Origin: Hymenobacter mellowenesis
GTDB taxonomy: Bacteria; Bacteroidota; Bacteroidia; Cytophagales; Hymenobacteraceae
DNA length: 64,000 bases
Assembly (NCBI RefSeq): GCF_030581005.1
Contig: NZ_JAUQSX010000002.1
Coordinates: forward strand, 62,001 to 126,000
Direction of reading: 5' to 3'
The position numbers and the translations under genes were made by a program. Below the pieces are notes generated by a model. It saw only the letters and a program-made list of their open reading frames with translations. It was not told the DNA's origin and ran no database searches. The number at the start of each line of letters is the position of its first letter. Within the stretch, counting starts at the first letter, position 1. Shown here one piece after another: positions 34,142 through 42,262 of the stretch.

Positions 34142-35695
34142 TCAGCGGACGGCCAGTACTTCCAGCTCCATGGCGGTGCTCATGGAGGCAAAGCGCTTCC
34201 AGGAATTGGCCGCGCCGTAGCGGTAGAGATGCGTGGCGAAGGCGGGCATGAGCAGGGGCAGCGCCAGCCGCTGGCCCTGCCGCGAGTGGCTGACCCATTC
34301 CACGGCCACCGCCACGGCATCTTCGGCAAACAAGGGTTCGGCCTGCAAATCGATGCGCACCCGCCGGGCTCCTTTCCCCACTACCTGCCGGTAGATGGGC
34401 TGGCGCAACAGCGCCGGACCGGGCACGCCGTGCCGTAGCTGGTAAATGTTGATGCGAAACTGCACGGTGTCAAAGTCGTTGGCGCTCAGGATGAACTCAA
34501 ATTGCCTGAGCCAGGCGCCGCGCCGGGGCAGCTGAAACACGCGTCCAATCTCGGAGCCCACGTTCAGGCCCGGCTGCGTGCCAAGGGCGAAATTGGTTTG
34601 CAGGCGCGTGCGGTAGTGCGGGTTGCCAATGCGAACGGTATCGAGGCCGCGGGCTTGGACGGTGACGGCGGCCAGGGCCACGGCGGCCGGGCGAAGCGCC
34701 ACGGCCAGGGGCCCGGCGGGCAGGGCTGCCACGGCCGAGGCCCGGCTGGCGTAGCCGAGCAGGGCAAAGCGCACGGTGTCGGCAGCGGCCACGGTGGCGG
34801 GCAGGGCCAGCTGGAACCGGCCCTGTGCATCGGCCACGGTGCCCACGCCCTTGCCCACTACGCCCACGGTGGCATAGGGCAGGGCCTGGCCGGCTTCGTC
34901 GGTAAACTGGCCGCTGAGCTGGCGGCTGGCAGCGGACTGTGCGGCCGCCGGCAGGCTCAGCAGGAACAGCGCGGCCACTGCGGCGGCCGCGGCGCCGCCC
35001 CGCGCCGTTCGGGCTTTGGCTTTGTAGCGCCGCACGGTGGCCCGGATGAGCAGGCCGCCGATGATGCTCGGGGCAATCCAGCCCACCAGTCCGGCCCAGG
35101 ATGGCGCCCCGGCCGGCAGCCAGCGCCCCAGGTTCACGACCACAAACGCCGTGGTGGCCGAAATGTAGGAGCCGCCCATGCGGATGAAATGTCGGAACAG
35201 CCACGGCATGGGGGCGGCCACGGCCGGGCGCAGCCCGTGCCAGGCATCCAGGCCCGCAAACACGCAAATCAGGCCCCCGAAAAAAGCGAATAGCACCGCC
35301 TGCAGCCAGATGCCGGCCACCACCATGCCCAGTCCCACCAGCGTGGCCGCTACCGCCAGCGCCACATCGGCCGGCAGCAGCGTGCTGCTGTGGCGGCGGG
35401 CCGCCCGCCAGCCGCTGAAGCTGAGGTAGAAGCTGAGAATGGCCACCCCGGTCAGGAACAGGCGGCCCAGCGTGAGCGGCTGCAGCAGGCATAGCAGCAC
35501 CGCCGTGGCGGCCACCACTACCATACTATAGGTGTAGATGCGCCCGGCCCGGACGTGCACCGGCCCGCCCTTGCGGCCCAGCATGGGAATGAGGCCAACC
35601 AGCAGGGCCAACGTGCCCGCCGCAATGTGAATACCCAAGGTGCCGCGAACGGCCGGGGCCGTGCTCGGCAGCGAAAAGAGAAAGGAGAGGAGCAT
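34142..35695 (-). CDS. Fusion of multi-pass DUF2306-like membrane protein and carboxypeptidase-regulatory-like domain
   Basis: 517 aa from the Met at 35695. Residues 1-216 hold about seven hydrophobic segments (17-37, 55-72, 78-96, 109-130, 132-150, 175-192, 200-216) resembling DUF2306-type membrane proteins with a typical early His (GIHIAAGTLAL). A basic stretch (RRYKAKARTARGG) then leads to AAAAAVAALFLLSLPAAAQS (235-254), which looks exactly like an N-terminal signal peptide but is internal. After it comes a carboxypeptidase-regulatory-like beta domain (about 258-345: LSGQFTDEAGQALPYATVGV) and a C-terminal region (about 350-517) of the kind found with this domain in related bacteria. The most likely origin is fusion of two adjacent genes. 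The function is unknown. Confidence 0.8.
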   Translation of the reverse strand: MLLSFLFSLPSTAPAVRGTLGIHIAAGTLALLVGLIPMLGRKGGPVHVRAGRIYTYSMVVVAATAVLLCLLQPLTLGRLFLTGVAILSFYLSFSGWRAARRHSSTLLPADVALAVAATLVGLGMVVAGIWLQAVLFAFFGGLICVFAGLDAWHGLRPAVAAPMPWLFRHFIRMGGSYISATTAFVVVNLGRWLPAGAPSWAGLVGWIAPSIIGGLLIRATVRRYKAKARTARGGAAAAAVAALFLLSLPAAAQSAASRQLSGQFTDEAGQALPYATVGVVGKGVGTVADAQGRFQLALPATVAAADTVRFALLGYASRASAVAALPAGPLAVALRPAAVALAAVTVQARGLDTVRIGNPHYRTRLQTNFALGTQPGLNVGSEIGRVFQLPRRGAWLRQFEFILSANDFDTVQFRINIYQLRHGVPGPALLRQPIYRQVVGKGARRVRIDLQAEPLFAEDAVAVAVEWVSHSRQGQRLALPLLMPAFATHLYRYGAANSWKRFASMSTAMELEVLAVR

Positions 35696-35915
35696 AGGGG
35701 AGAAGCTTGGAACGGGCGTCGTTGTGAAGGTAAACTTCGGCCCGTTAGCCTTCTTGCCCAAACGGCCGCACCCGAAACCGCGAACCAAATGGATGGAGCG
35801 GTGAAAACCGCAGCCGAAGCGCGGCCTGGCTCAGGCCGGTCTGCGCCGCTTCGGCGGGCGCGGTGCCCTCGTGGGGCAGTGCCCGGTAGTTGTTTCTTTT
35901 ACGACCTTTGCGGCC

Positions 35916-37355
35916 ATGAACACGCCCCAACTGCCCGAGCTGCCCATTTTCCGCACCATCGCCGAAGCGGCGGCTGAATTGAACCAGCCCGCCTACGTCA
36001 TCGGCGGCTACGTGCGGGACTTGGCCCTAGGCCGGGAGAGCAAGGACATTGACGTTGTGACCGTGGGCGACGGCATTGCGCTGGCGCAGGCCGTGGGCCA
36101 GAAGCTGAAAGGCCGGGGCCGGGTGCAGGTGTTCAAGAACTTCGGCACGGCCATGCTGCCCACCAAGGAGGCCGGCGACATTGAGTTTGTGGGCGCCCGC
36201 AAGGAAAGCTACCGCGCCGAAAGCCGCAAGCCCGAAGTGGAAGCCGGCACACTGGAAGAGGATTTGGCCCGCCGCGACTTCACCATCAACGCCCTCGGCC
36301 TCAGCCTGAACCCCGAGAACTTTGGTGAGCTGGTGGACCGCTACGAGGGCATGAATGATTTGGCCAGCAAAACCATCCGCACGCCGCTGGGGCCCGATGT
36401 GACGTTCTCCGACGACCCGCTGCGCATGATGCGCGCCGTGCGCTTTGCCTCGCAGCTCAACTTTGATATTGAGCCCGATACGTTCGACGCCATCATTCGG
36501 AACAAGGACCGGATAAAGATTGTGTCTCAGGAGCGGATTACGGTCGAGCTGAACAAGATTATTGAGTCGCCCACGCCGAGCTACGGATTCAAGCTGCTGT
36601 TTCAGACCGGGCTGCTACAGCTCATCTTTCCGAAGATGGCGCTGCTGCACGGCGTTGAAAAAGTGGGCAACCACGCCCACAAGGACAACTTCTACCATAC
36701 CCTGCAGGTGCTCGATAACGTGGCCAATGCCGGTGGCGACCTGTGGCTGCGCTGGGCCGCCATTCTGCACGACATCGCCAAGCCCGCCACCAAGCGCTAC
36801 TTCCCCAACGTGGGCTGGACCTTCCACGGGCACGAGGACAAGGGCGCGCGCTGGGTGCCCGGCATCTTCACCGACCTGAAACTGCCGCTGGGCGAGGAGA
36901 TGCGCATGGTGCAGAAGCTGGTGCGGCTGCACCTGCGCCCCATCGCGCTGGTGAAGGAAACCGTGACCGATTCGGCCGTGCGCCGCCTGCTCTTCGAGGC
37001 CGGCGAGGACATCGACCGGCTGATGCTGCTGTGCCGGGCCGACATCACCAGCAAGGACCACACGAAAAAGGAGCGGTACCTGCGCAATTTCACCCAGGTA
37101 GAGGAAAAGCTGAAGGAGGTTGAAGAAAAGGACCACCTTCGCAGCTTCCGCCCGGTCATCACCGGCGAAATCATCATGGAAACCTTTGGGCTGAAGCCCT
37201 CGCGCCAGGTGGGCGAGCTGAAGGAGGCCGTGATGGAAGCCATTCTGGATGGCATCATTACAAACGAAATGGAGCCAGCCATGGCCTTCCTGTTGCAGCA
37301 GGGGGCGGCCAAAGGGCTGGCTCCGGAAGGAGGCGTCGTTCACTCACCAAACTAG
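35916..37355 (+). CDS. cca: CCA-adding tRNA nucleotidyltransferase with HD domain
   Basis: 479 aa. The class II nucleotidyltransferase head has YVIGGYVRDLALG and the metal-binding DID (residues about 47-49, KDIDVV), followed by RRDFTINALGLS and DPLRMMRAVRFASQL. An HD domain follows (about 245-400: HAHKDNFYHTLQVL and LHDIAKP). Such proteins build or repair the tRNA 3' CCA end; the HD domain adds phosphatase/phosphodiesterase activity. PcnB-type poly(A) polymerase is the main alternative, but the HD domain and the Bacteroidota context favour CCA addition. The start at 35916 matches the family; the frame upstream is open but shadows a GC-rich gap. Confidence 0.92.
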   Translation: MNTPQLPELPIFRTIAEAAAELNQPAYVIGGYVRDLALGRESKDIDVVTVGDGIALAQAVGQKLKGRGRVQVFKNFGTAMLPTKEAGDIEFVGARKESYRAESRKPEVEAGTLEEDLARRDFTINALGLSLNPENFGELVDRYEGMNDLASKTIRTPLGPDVTFSDDPLRMMRAVRFASQLNFDIEPDTFDAIIRNKDRIKIVSQERITVELNKIIESPTPSYGFKLLFQTGLLQLIFPKMALLHGVEKVGNHAHKDNFYHTLQVLDNVANAGGDLWLRWAAILHDIAKPATKRYFPNVGWTFHGHEDKGARWVPGIFTDLKLPLGEEMRMVQKLVRLHLRPIALVKETVTDSAVRRLLFEAGEDIDRLMLLCRADITSKDHTKKERYLRNFTQVEEKLKEVEEKDHLRSFRPVITGEIIMETFGLKPSRQVGELKEAVMEAILDGIITNEMEPAMAFLLQQGAAKGLAPEGGVVHSPN

Positions 37356-37469
37356 GCCTGACTTCTTGGTTTCGGGGGGATAGATGCGGTTTACGGGGAG
37401 AGCGTTGCCTGGGATTAATTTATTAACCCAGAAAATTTTGGCTTGAAGTGGTTTGGGTTGGCGGAAACT

Positions 37470-37538
37470 GTACCCTGAAGCTCTGCTTCGACTCGCGTCC
37501 AAATCGTTCGCCCGGGCCGAGGCGGAGCTTCGGGGTAC
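37470..37538. repeat. Family H palindrome
   Basis: Imperfect inverted repeat GTACCCTGAAGCTCTGCTTC / GAGGCGGAGCTTCGGGGTAC in the gap after the cca gene; the only copy seen here. It may serve as a terminator between two convergent genes. Confidence 0.7.
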
Positions 37539-37550
37539 TCGTCTGACTTT

Positions 37551-40274
37551 TTACAGCCGTTTCACGCTCGACGGGCCGGTCGAATCCAGGTCGACGCTTT
37601 TGGGGCTGCCGCTGTAGGCGATTTCGCTGGCGCCCACGGCTTCGCCCTTGATGCGCTCGGTCACATTGACGCGGGCCTTGCACACGCCGGCTACCGATAC
37701 GGTGGCGGTGCGGGTTTGCAGGTTGGCGCCGGCCAGCTCGCAGGCGCCGGCGGCGTCGAGGTCCAGCACGTCGGCGCGGCCGGTGGCGGTGGTGCGGCAG
37801 GCGCCGGCCTGCTCCATCTTCAGGGTGCCGTAGTCGCCGTTGAGGCGCAGGTGGCTGGCGCCGGCCTGCTCAATGCGCAGCTCTTCCTGGCGCTCGAAGC
37901 CGCCGAGGTCGGCCTGCACCGAGCCGGCCAGCTCCAGGCTTTCGATGTTGGGCATGTCGATGACAATGAGGACTTTCTTGTCGTCGTTGTTCCACTTGCG
38001 GCCGAAGAGCGAGGTGTTGTTGCGGGACTTGATTTGCAGCTCGTCGCCGTCGCGCTCCAGGCGGATGTCGCTGAGCACGCCCTCATTGCCGGCGGCCTCA
38101 ATCTTAAAGGCGTCGCTGTGGCGCACCACCACGCGGTAGCCGCCCACCACGCTCACCCGGTTGAAGCCGGTTTCGTCGAAGCTGCGGCGGCCGCCGCGGT
38201 AGCTGTTCAGGTCGGTGTCAAAGGAAGGGGCGCCGCCGTAGTTAAGGGTGAGGCCGCTTTTGCCGTTGCTGTCGTCTTCGTCGCGGTTGTCGCCCTCGTT
38301 GTCGCTGTTGTCATCGGCGTCGATGGTGATGTTGGTGTCGGAGTCTTCCTTTTGCAGGTCGATGCCCAGTTCTTCGTCGCTGCAGCCAATGCACTCCAAC
38401 TTGTTGCCGCGCAGGCGGTAGCGGTGCTGCTCGGGGTCTTCGGGGCGCTCATTCCGGGCAAAGTCGTCTTCGTCGAGGATGTCGTAGGCAAAGTCGCGGC
38501 TGATGCGGAAGGTGCGGTCGCGGGGCAGGCGGATGGTGAGGGCCAGCTCCTGCTTGCGGAACGAGGCGCCGGGCAGGAAGGAGAAATGGTCATCAAACAC
38601 CAGCGAGGAGTCGCCACTGGGCCGCACCGTGTAGTCGATGGTGGTGAGGGCGGTGCGGCGGGCGGTGGCTTCGTTGGGGCCTTTGGCGCCCATGGTGCGC
38701 AGCACTTCCACCACATTGCCGCTGTCGGTGGCGGCGAGGTTCACATTCACGTGCTGGTCCCACTCGCGGTCCACGTGGCGCGAGTCCAGCATCACCACCG
38801 GGGCGGTGAGCTTGGGGTAGCGCTCCAGCTGCTCCACTTCGGCATCGTACTGGTACTGCCGGCTCTGGCGGGCAATGGTCATGGTGAGGCCCACGATGCT
38901 CAGCAGCCACAGCCCCAGCAGGGACAGGCCCACGGTGCGGGGCACCAATGTGCGCTTAAACAGCAGGTTGAGCCCGCCCAGCAGCATCCACAGGGCCGGG
39001 ATGCCCGCCGTCAGAAAGCCCGCCAGCAGCCCCCAGGCCGGAATGCCATTCAGCAGCACGTGGGCGGGCACGTCGCCGGCCACAATGTTTTCGGAGTTGG
39101 GAATCAGGCCAATGCCCGCGCCCAGCATGATGGCCAGCATGAGCAACAGCGCAAAGCCGCCGGTGGTGAGGATGACGCCCGCCGCGATGCGAATGGCCGA
39201 GCCCACGAAGTTCACGGCCGGGCGCAGGCCCCGGGCGGCGTCCTCCACGAAGGCGCCCACGGGGCGGTTGGTGGTCATGGGGCCGTCGGCGAAGGCGTTG
39301 CTGCGGGCGCTGCTGTCAAATTTTTCCAGCGTGATGTCGTCGCCGCGCATACGGAGCTTGTCCGAGACCGTCTTGGCCTCGGGCAATACTATCCATAATA
39401 TAATGTAGAGCAGGAAGGTGAAGCCTCCGGCAAACAGGCCGGCCAGCAAGAGCACCCGCACCAGCGTCACGTCGATGTTGAAGTAGGCGGCCAGGCCGGC
39501 GCCCACGCCGGCCACTTTGCCCGCGCCGGTGTCGCGAAACAAGCGGCGGCCGGCCAGCGGGCCCGTGTTCAGCAGGGCCTCGGGGTGGGCGGGGGCGTCG
39601 TAGCGCTTGGGCAGCAAAATCCAGAGGATGATGTAGCCCAGCACCACCCAGCCGCCGAAATCGACCCGCGCATTGTGGCGCGACCAGATGTTGACTGCCG
39701 GCAGCGAGATGGTGCCGAACACCAGCGCCAGGCGAATCCAGAGTGGGTTCACAGCGAAGTACTGGGCGATGCCGGCGGCTACGCCCGCCACCTTGCGGTT
39801 GGCCATGTCGCGGTACAGGCGCTTGGGCTCGCCGGTTTCGGCCGTGGCCTCGCCGGGGGCTTTATTGAAGCCCTCTCCAAAGGCGCCTTTGGGGCCGAAA
39901 GGACCCTCTTTGCCGAACGTGCCCTGGGGCCCGAAAGGACCGTTGGGGCCGAAGGTGCCGCCAGTGGCCGAGGCTTCCGCGGTTTCGGCCACTTCGTCGT
40001 CTTCGTCGGCGTCGGGGGCGAAGTCGCTCACGCGGCCCATTTTGGCCATCATGGCGTTCACGTCGTCGAGGCTGATGACCTGCTGCAGGGGCGAGAGGCG
40101 GGCCGCGAACAGCTCGGCAATGCGGCCCTCGATGTCGGCCACGATGTCCTCATGGCCGCGGTAGTTGGCAAAGTGGGCTTTCACCTCGGCCAAGTAGCGG
40201 CCCAGGACTTCAAAACCGTCTTCCTCGATGTGGAAGATGATGCCTTGCAGGTTGATACTGATGTTCTTTTTCAT
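37551..40274 (-). CDS. PspC-domain membrane protein with C-terminal GIN (DUF2807) adhesin-like domain
   Basis: 907 aa. The start MKKNISINLQGIIFHIEEDG leads a soluble N-terminal domain (1-90), then an acidic stretch and a Gly/Pro/Phe repeat (106-136, units like GPFGPQGTFG). Two PspC domains follow: 151-225 (LYRDMANRKVAGVAAGIAQY) and 243-298 (LFRDTGAGKVAGVGAGLAAY). Further membrane segments lie at about 360-490. The remainder is outside the membrane and ends in a right-handed beta-helix GIN domain (about 700-905; LELAGSVQADLGGF, LRIEQAGASHLRLNGDYG). PspC proteins sense or counter inner-membrane stress. It is the second gene of an operon with a PadR regulator 60 bases upstream. Confidence 0.88.
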   Translation of the reverse strand: MKKNISINLQGIIFHIEEDGFEVLGRYLAEVKAHFANYRGHEDIVADIEGRIAELFAARLSPLQQVISLDDVNAMMAKMGRVSDFAPDADEDDEVAETAEASATGGTFGPNGPFGPQGTFGKEGPFGPKGAFGEGFNKAPGEATAETGEPKRLYRDMANRKVAGVAAGIAQYFAVNPLWIRLALVFGTISLPAVNIWSRHNARVDFGGWVVLGYIILWILLPKRYDAPAHPEALLNTGPLAGRRLFRDTGAGKVAGVGAGLAAYFNIDVTLVRVLLLAGLFAGGFTFLLYIILWIVLPEAKTVSDKLRMRGDDITLEKFDSSARSNAFADGPMTTNRPVGAFVEDAARGLRPAVNFVGSAIRIAAGVILTTGGFALLLMLAIMLGAGIGLIPNSENIVAGDVPAHVLLNGIPAWGLLAGFLTAGIPALWMLLGGLNLLFKRTLVPRTVGLSLLGLWLLSIVGLTMTIARQSRQYQYDAEVEQLERYPKLTAPVVMLDSRHVDREWDQHVNVNLAATDSGNVVEVLRTMGAKGPNEATARRTALTTIDYTVRPSGDSSLVFDDHFSFLPGASFRKQELALTIRLPRDRTFRISRDFAYDILDEDDFARNERPEDPEQHRYRLRGNKLECIGCSDEELGIDLQKEDSDTNITIDADDNSDNEGDNRDEDDSNGKSGLTLNYGGAPSFDTDLNSYRGGRRSFDETGFNRVSVVGGYRVVVRHSDAFKIEAAGNEGVLSDIRLERDGDELQIKSRNNTSLFGRKWNNDDKKVLIVIDMPNIESLELAGSVQADLGGFERQEELRIEQAGASHLRLNGDYGTLKMEQAGACRTTATGRADVLDLDAAGACELAGANLQTRTATVSVAGVCKARVNVTERIKGEAVGASEIAYSGSPKSVDLDSTGPSSVKRL

Positions 40275-40334
40275 GTGAAAGAAGGCCGAACGGGCCGATT
40301 GAATGCTGGTGAGTGAAGCAGAAAAAGAGGCAGA

Positions 40335-40682
40335 TTAACGACTGTCGCCCGGCGGCCGGCTGTGGCGGATGATGCCCACCGAGGTGGCCATTTCCTCCCA
40401 AGTGTCGCGCAACTCCTCCAGGAATTTCCGCCCGTCATCGGTGAGGGTGTAGTATTTGCGGGGCGGGCCGCTGGTGCTTTCCTTCCAGACATAGTCCAGG
40501 AGGGCAGCATTCTTGAGGCGGGTCAGCAGCGGGTAGAGCGTGCCCTCCACCACTATCATGCGGGCCGAAGTCAGCTCCTCCAGCATGTCGGAGGCGTAGG
40601 CTTCGCCGCGGGCGATGATTTCCAGGATGCAGAACTCAAGGATTCCCTTGCGCATCTGAACCTGGGTGTTCTCGAGTTTCAT
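40335..40682 (-). CDS. PadR-family transcriptional regulator
   Basis: 115 aa winged-helix protein with the PadR signature: MRKGILEFCILEIIARGEAYASDMLEELTSARMIVVEGTLYPLLTRLKN (residues 10-58), then the wing GPPRKYYTLTDDGRKFLEEL. It has the short C-terminus of subfamily-2 PadR proteins. It is co-transcribed with the PspC/GIN gene, a common pairing in Bacteroidota, and probably represses its own operon. The ligand is unknown. Confidence 0.94.
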   Translation of the reverse strand: MKLENTQVQMRKGILEFCILEIIARGEAYASDMLEELTSARMIVVEGTLYPLLTRLKNAALLDYVWKESTSGPPRKYYTLTDDGRKFLEELRDTWEEMATSVGIIRHSRPPGDSR

Positions 40683-40715
40683 GGGCGGGTTGGTTGACTA
40701 GTGGGTGACGAACAG

Positions 40716-40741
40716 TACAAATGTATGGTAGGTACTTTGTA
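40716..40741. promoter_or_regulatory. Candidate PadR operator
   Basis: Inverted repeat TACAAA-N14-TTTGTA overlapping the -7 box of the padR promoter, flanked by GGTAC direct repeats at 40731 and 40748. Position and symmetry fit an autorepression site; binding is inferred. Confidence 0.4.
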
Positions 40742-40747
40742 ACGCAA
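40718..40747 (-). promoter_or_regulatory. Promoter of the padR-pspC operon
   Basis: On the minus strand: TTG, 19 bases, then TACATTTG, an exact TAnnTTTG box with correct spacing. This is the best promoter in the window. It lies about 36 bases upstream of the padR start. Confidence 0.65.
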
Positions 40748-41056
40748 GGTACTGGATAAATAATTCACTACTTATCAACCTAAAATTTTACTACCTGTTG
40801 ATTATCAGGAATAAAATTTTTGTTAAATGTTGATGTCCTAATGGTTGCCGCGGCCTGACGAGGCCAGATTGCCGGCTAAAGCCCGCCTACCGATGATTAG
40901 ATGGGGCAGAAGAATTGGTCAGGCCGCCGGCTTCGATTCGTCGTAGGTTGGCTGGCCCGGCACGAATGAGTTATTGGCCCGAAATTCGCAGGCCAGACGC
41001 ACTAACTTGGAGTAACTTGCGTTGCGACGGCGCGAAACCTCCATTTACCTTCTTTT

Positions 41057-42187
41057 ATGTCCCAATTCTCCTCTGCCGCCCGCGGGCTGCTGGTCATCGG
41101 TGCCACGGTTGCGCTGGCGCTGCCCGCCGCCGCGCAAACCAAAACGCCCAAATACAGCAACGAATTTCTCAACCTTGGCGTGGGGGCCCGCGCCCTGGGC
41201 ATGGGCAAGGTGCAGGTAAGCCTGGCCGACGACGCCACCGCCGGCTACTGGAACCCCGCCGGCCTGGCCAACCAAACCCGCAAATACGACGGCGTGCTGA
41301 TGCACTCCGAGCTATTTTCGGGGGTGGTGAAGAACGACTACGCCGCCTTCTCCACGCCGCTCGACAGCAAAAGCGCCATTGGCGTGAGCCTGATGCGCCT
41401 GGGCGTGGATAACATTGCCGACACCCGCGCCCTGCTCGACGAGTATGGTGGCGTGCATTACGACAAAATCACCTACTTCTCGGTGGCCGATTATGCGCTG
41501 CTGCTCTCCTACGCCCGCAAAATCGAGAAAGTGGAGGGCCTTAGCGTGGGCGCTAACGCCAAAATTATCTACCGCAACATCGGCAGCTTCGCCCACGGCT
41601 ACGGCTTCGGCATCGACGCGGGCCTGCAGTACAACCACAAAGGCTGGAACCTGGGCCTGATGGCGCGCGACATCACCACCACCTTCACGCAGTGGACCAT
41701 CAACGCCGACGAGTACCAGAAAGGCATCAACAACACCGCCGCCAACGGCGTGGACGCCGTGCCCACCAACAGCGCCGAAATCACGCTGCCGCGCTTCGTG
41801 CTGGGCGTGGGGCGCCGCGTAGAGCTGCCCAAGCAGTTCTCGGCCCTGCTGGCCGCCGATTTTGAAGCCACTACCGACGGGCAGCGCAACACCCTGGTGT
41901 CGAGCAAGGCCGTGAGCGTGGACCCGCGCGTGGGCCTGGAGCTGGGCTATAAAAATCTGGTGTTTCTGCGCGGCGGCGTGGGCAACTACCAGAAAATCCA
42001 GAGCTTCACCAAAAACGCCAACGGCAACTACGACAGCAACTGGAAAGGCCAGTACAGCCTGGGCGCCGGCGTGGCCATCAGCGGCCTGCGCGTCGATTTG
42101 GCGCTCTCGCGCCTGGCTGTGGAGAAGCTGGGCAGCACTTCGCAAACCAACTCGCTGATTGTGTCGCTGGGCTACGGCTTCAAGTAA
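41057..42187 (+). CDS. PorV/PorQ-family outer-membrane beta-barrel protein
   Basis: 376 aa. Signal peptide ending AAA|Q near residue 26, then the family opening EFLNLGVGARALGMGKVQVSLADDATAGYWNPAGLA, which is shared by PorV, PorQ and FadL-like barrels. Alternating strands continue to the final LIVSLGYGFK, an outer-membrane barrel end. PorV shuttles cargo from the T9SS translocon to the PorU sortase; PorQ has a similar accessory role. The PorU-like peptidase gene begins 75 bases on, and the pair probably acts together. Which of PorV, PorQ or a third paralogue it is cannot be settled from one window. Confidence 0.85.
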   Translation: MSQFSSAARGLLVIGATVALALPAAAQTKTPKYSNEFLNLGVGARALGMGKVQVSLADDATAGYWNPAGLANQTRKYDGVLMHSELFSGVVKNDYAAFSTPLDSKSAIGVSLMRLGVDNIADTRALLDEYGGVHYDKITYFSVADYALLLSYARKIEKVEGLSVGANAKIIYRNIGSFAHGYGFGIDAGLQYNHKGWNLGLMARDITTTFTQWTINADEYQKGINNTAANGVDAVPTNSAEITLPRFVLGVGRRVELPKQFSALLAADFEATTDGQRNTLVSSKAVSVDPRVGLELGYKNLVFLRGGVGNYQKIQSFTKNANGNYDSNWKGQYSLGAGVAISGLRVDLALSRLAVEKLGSTSQTNSLIVSLGYGFK

Positions 42188-42262
42188 AGGACCCGACGGC
42201 TACCAACGCATCAAATCTGCGTGCCAGGAAGTAAATTGATTCTCTACCATTTAGTTATTGTT

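Larger units (their letters stand above)
40683..41056. other. 374-base divergent gap between padR and the PorV-like gene
   Basis: The padR side (to about 40830) is AT-rich and holds the promoter and operator. The middle has no clear gene or palindrome family. On the plus strand, TAACTTGG (41003) and TAACTTGC (41014) resemble the -7 box for the PorV-like gene with one or two mismatches. Confidence 0.5.
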
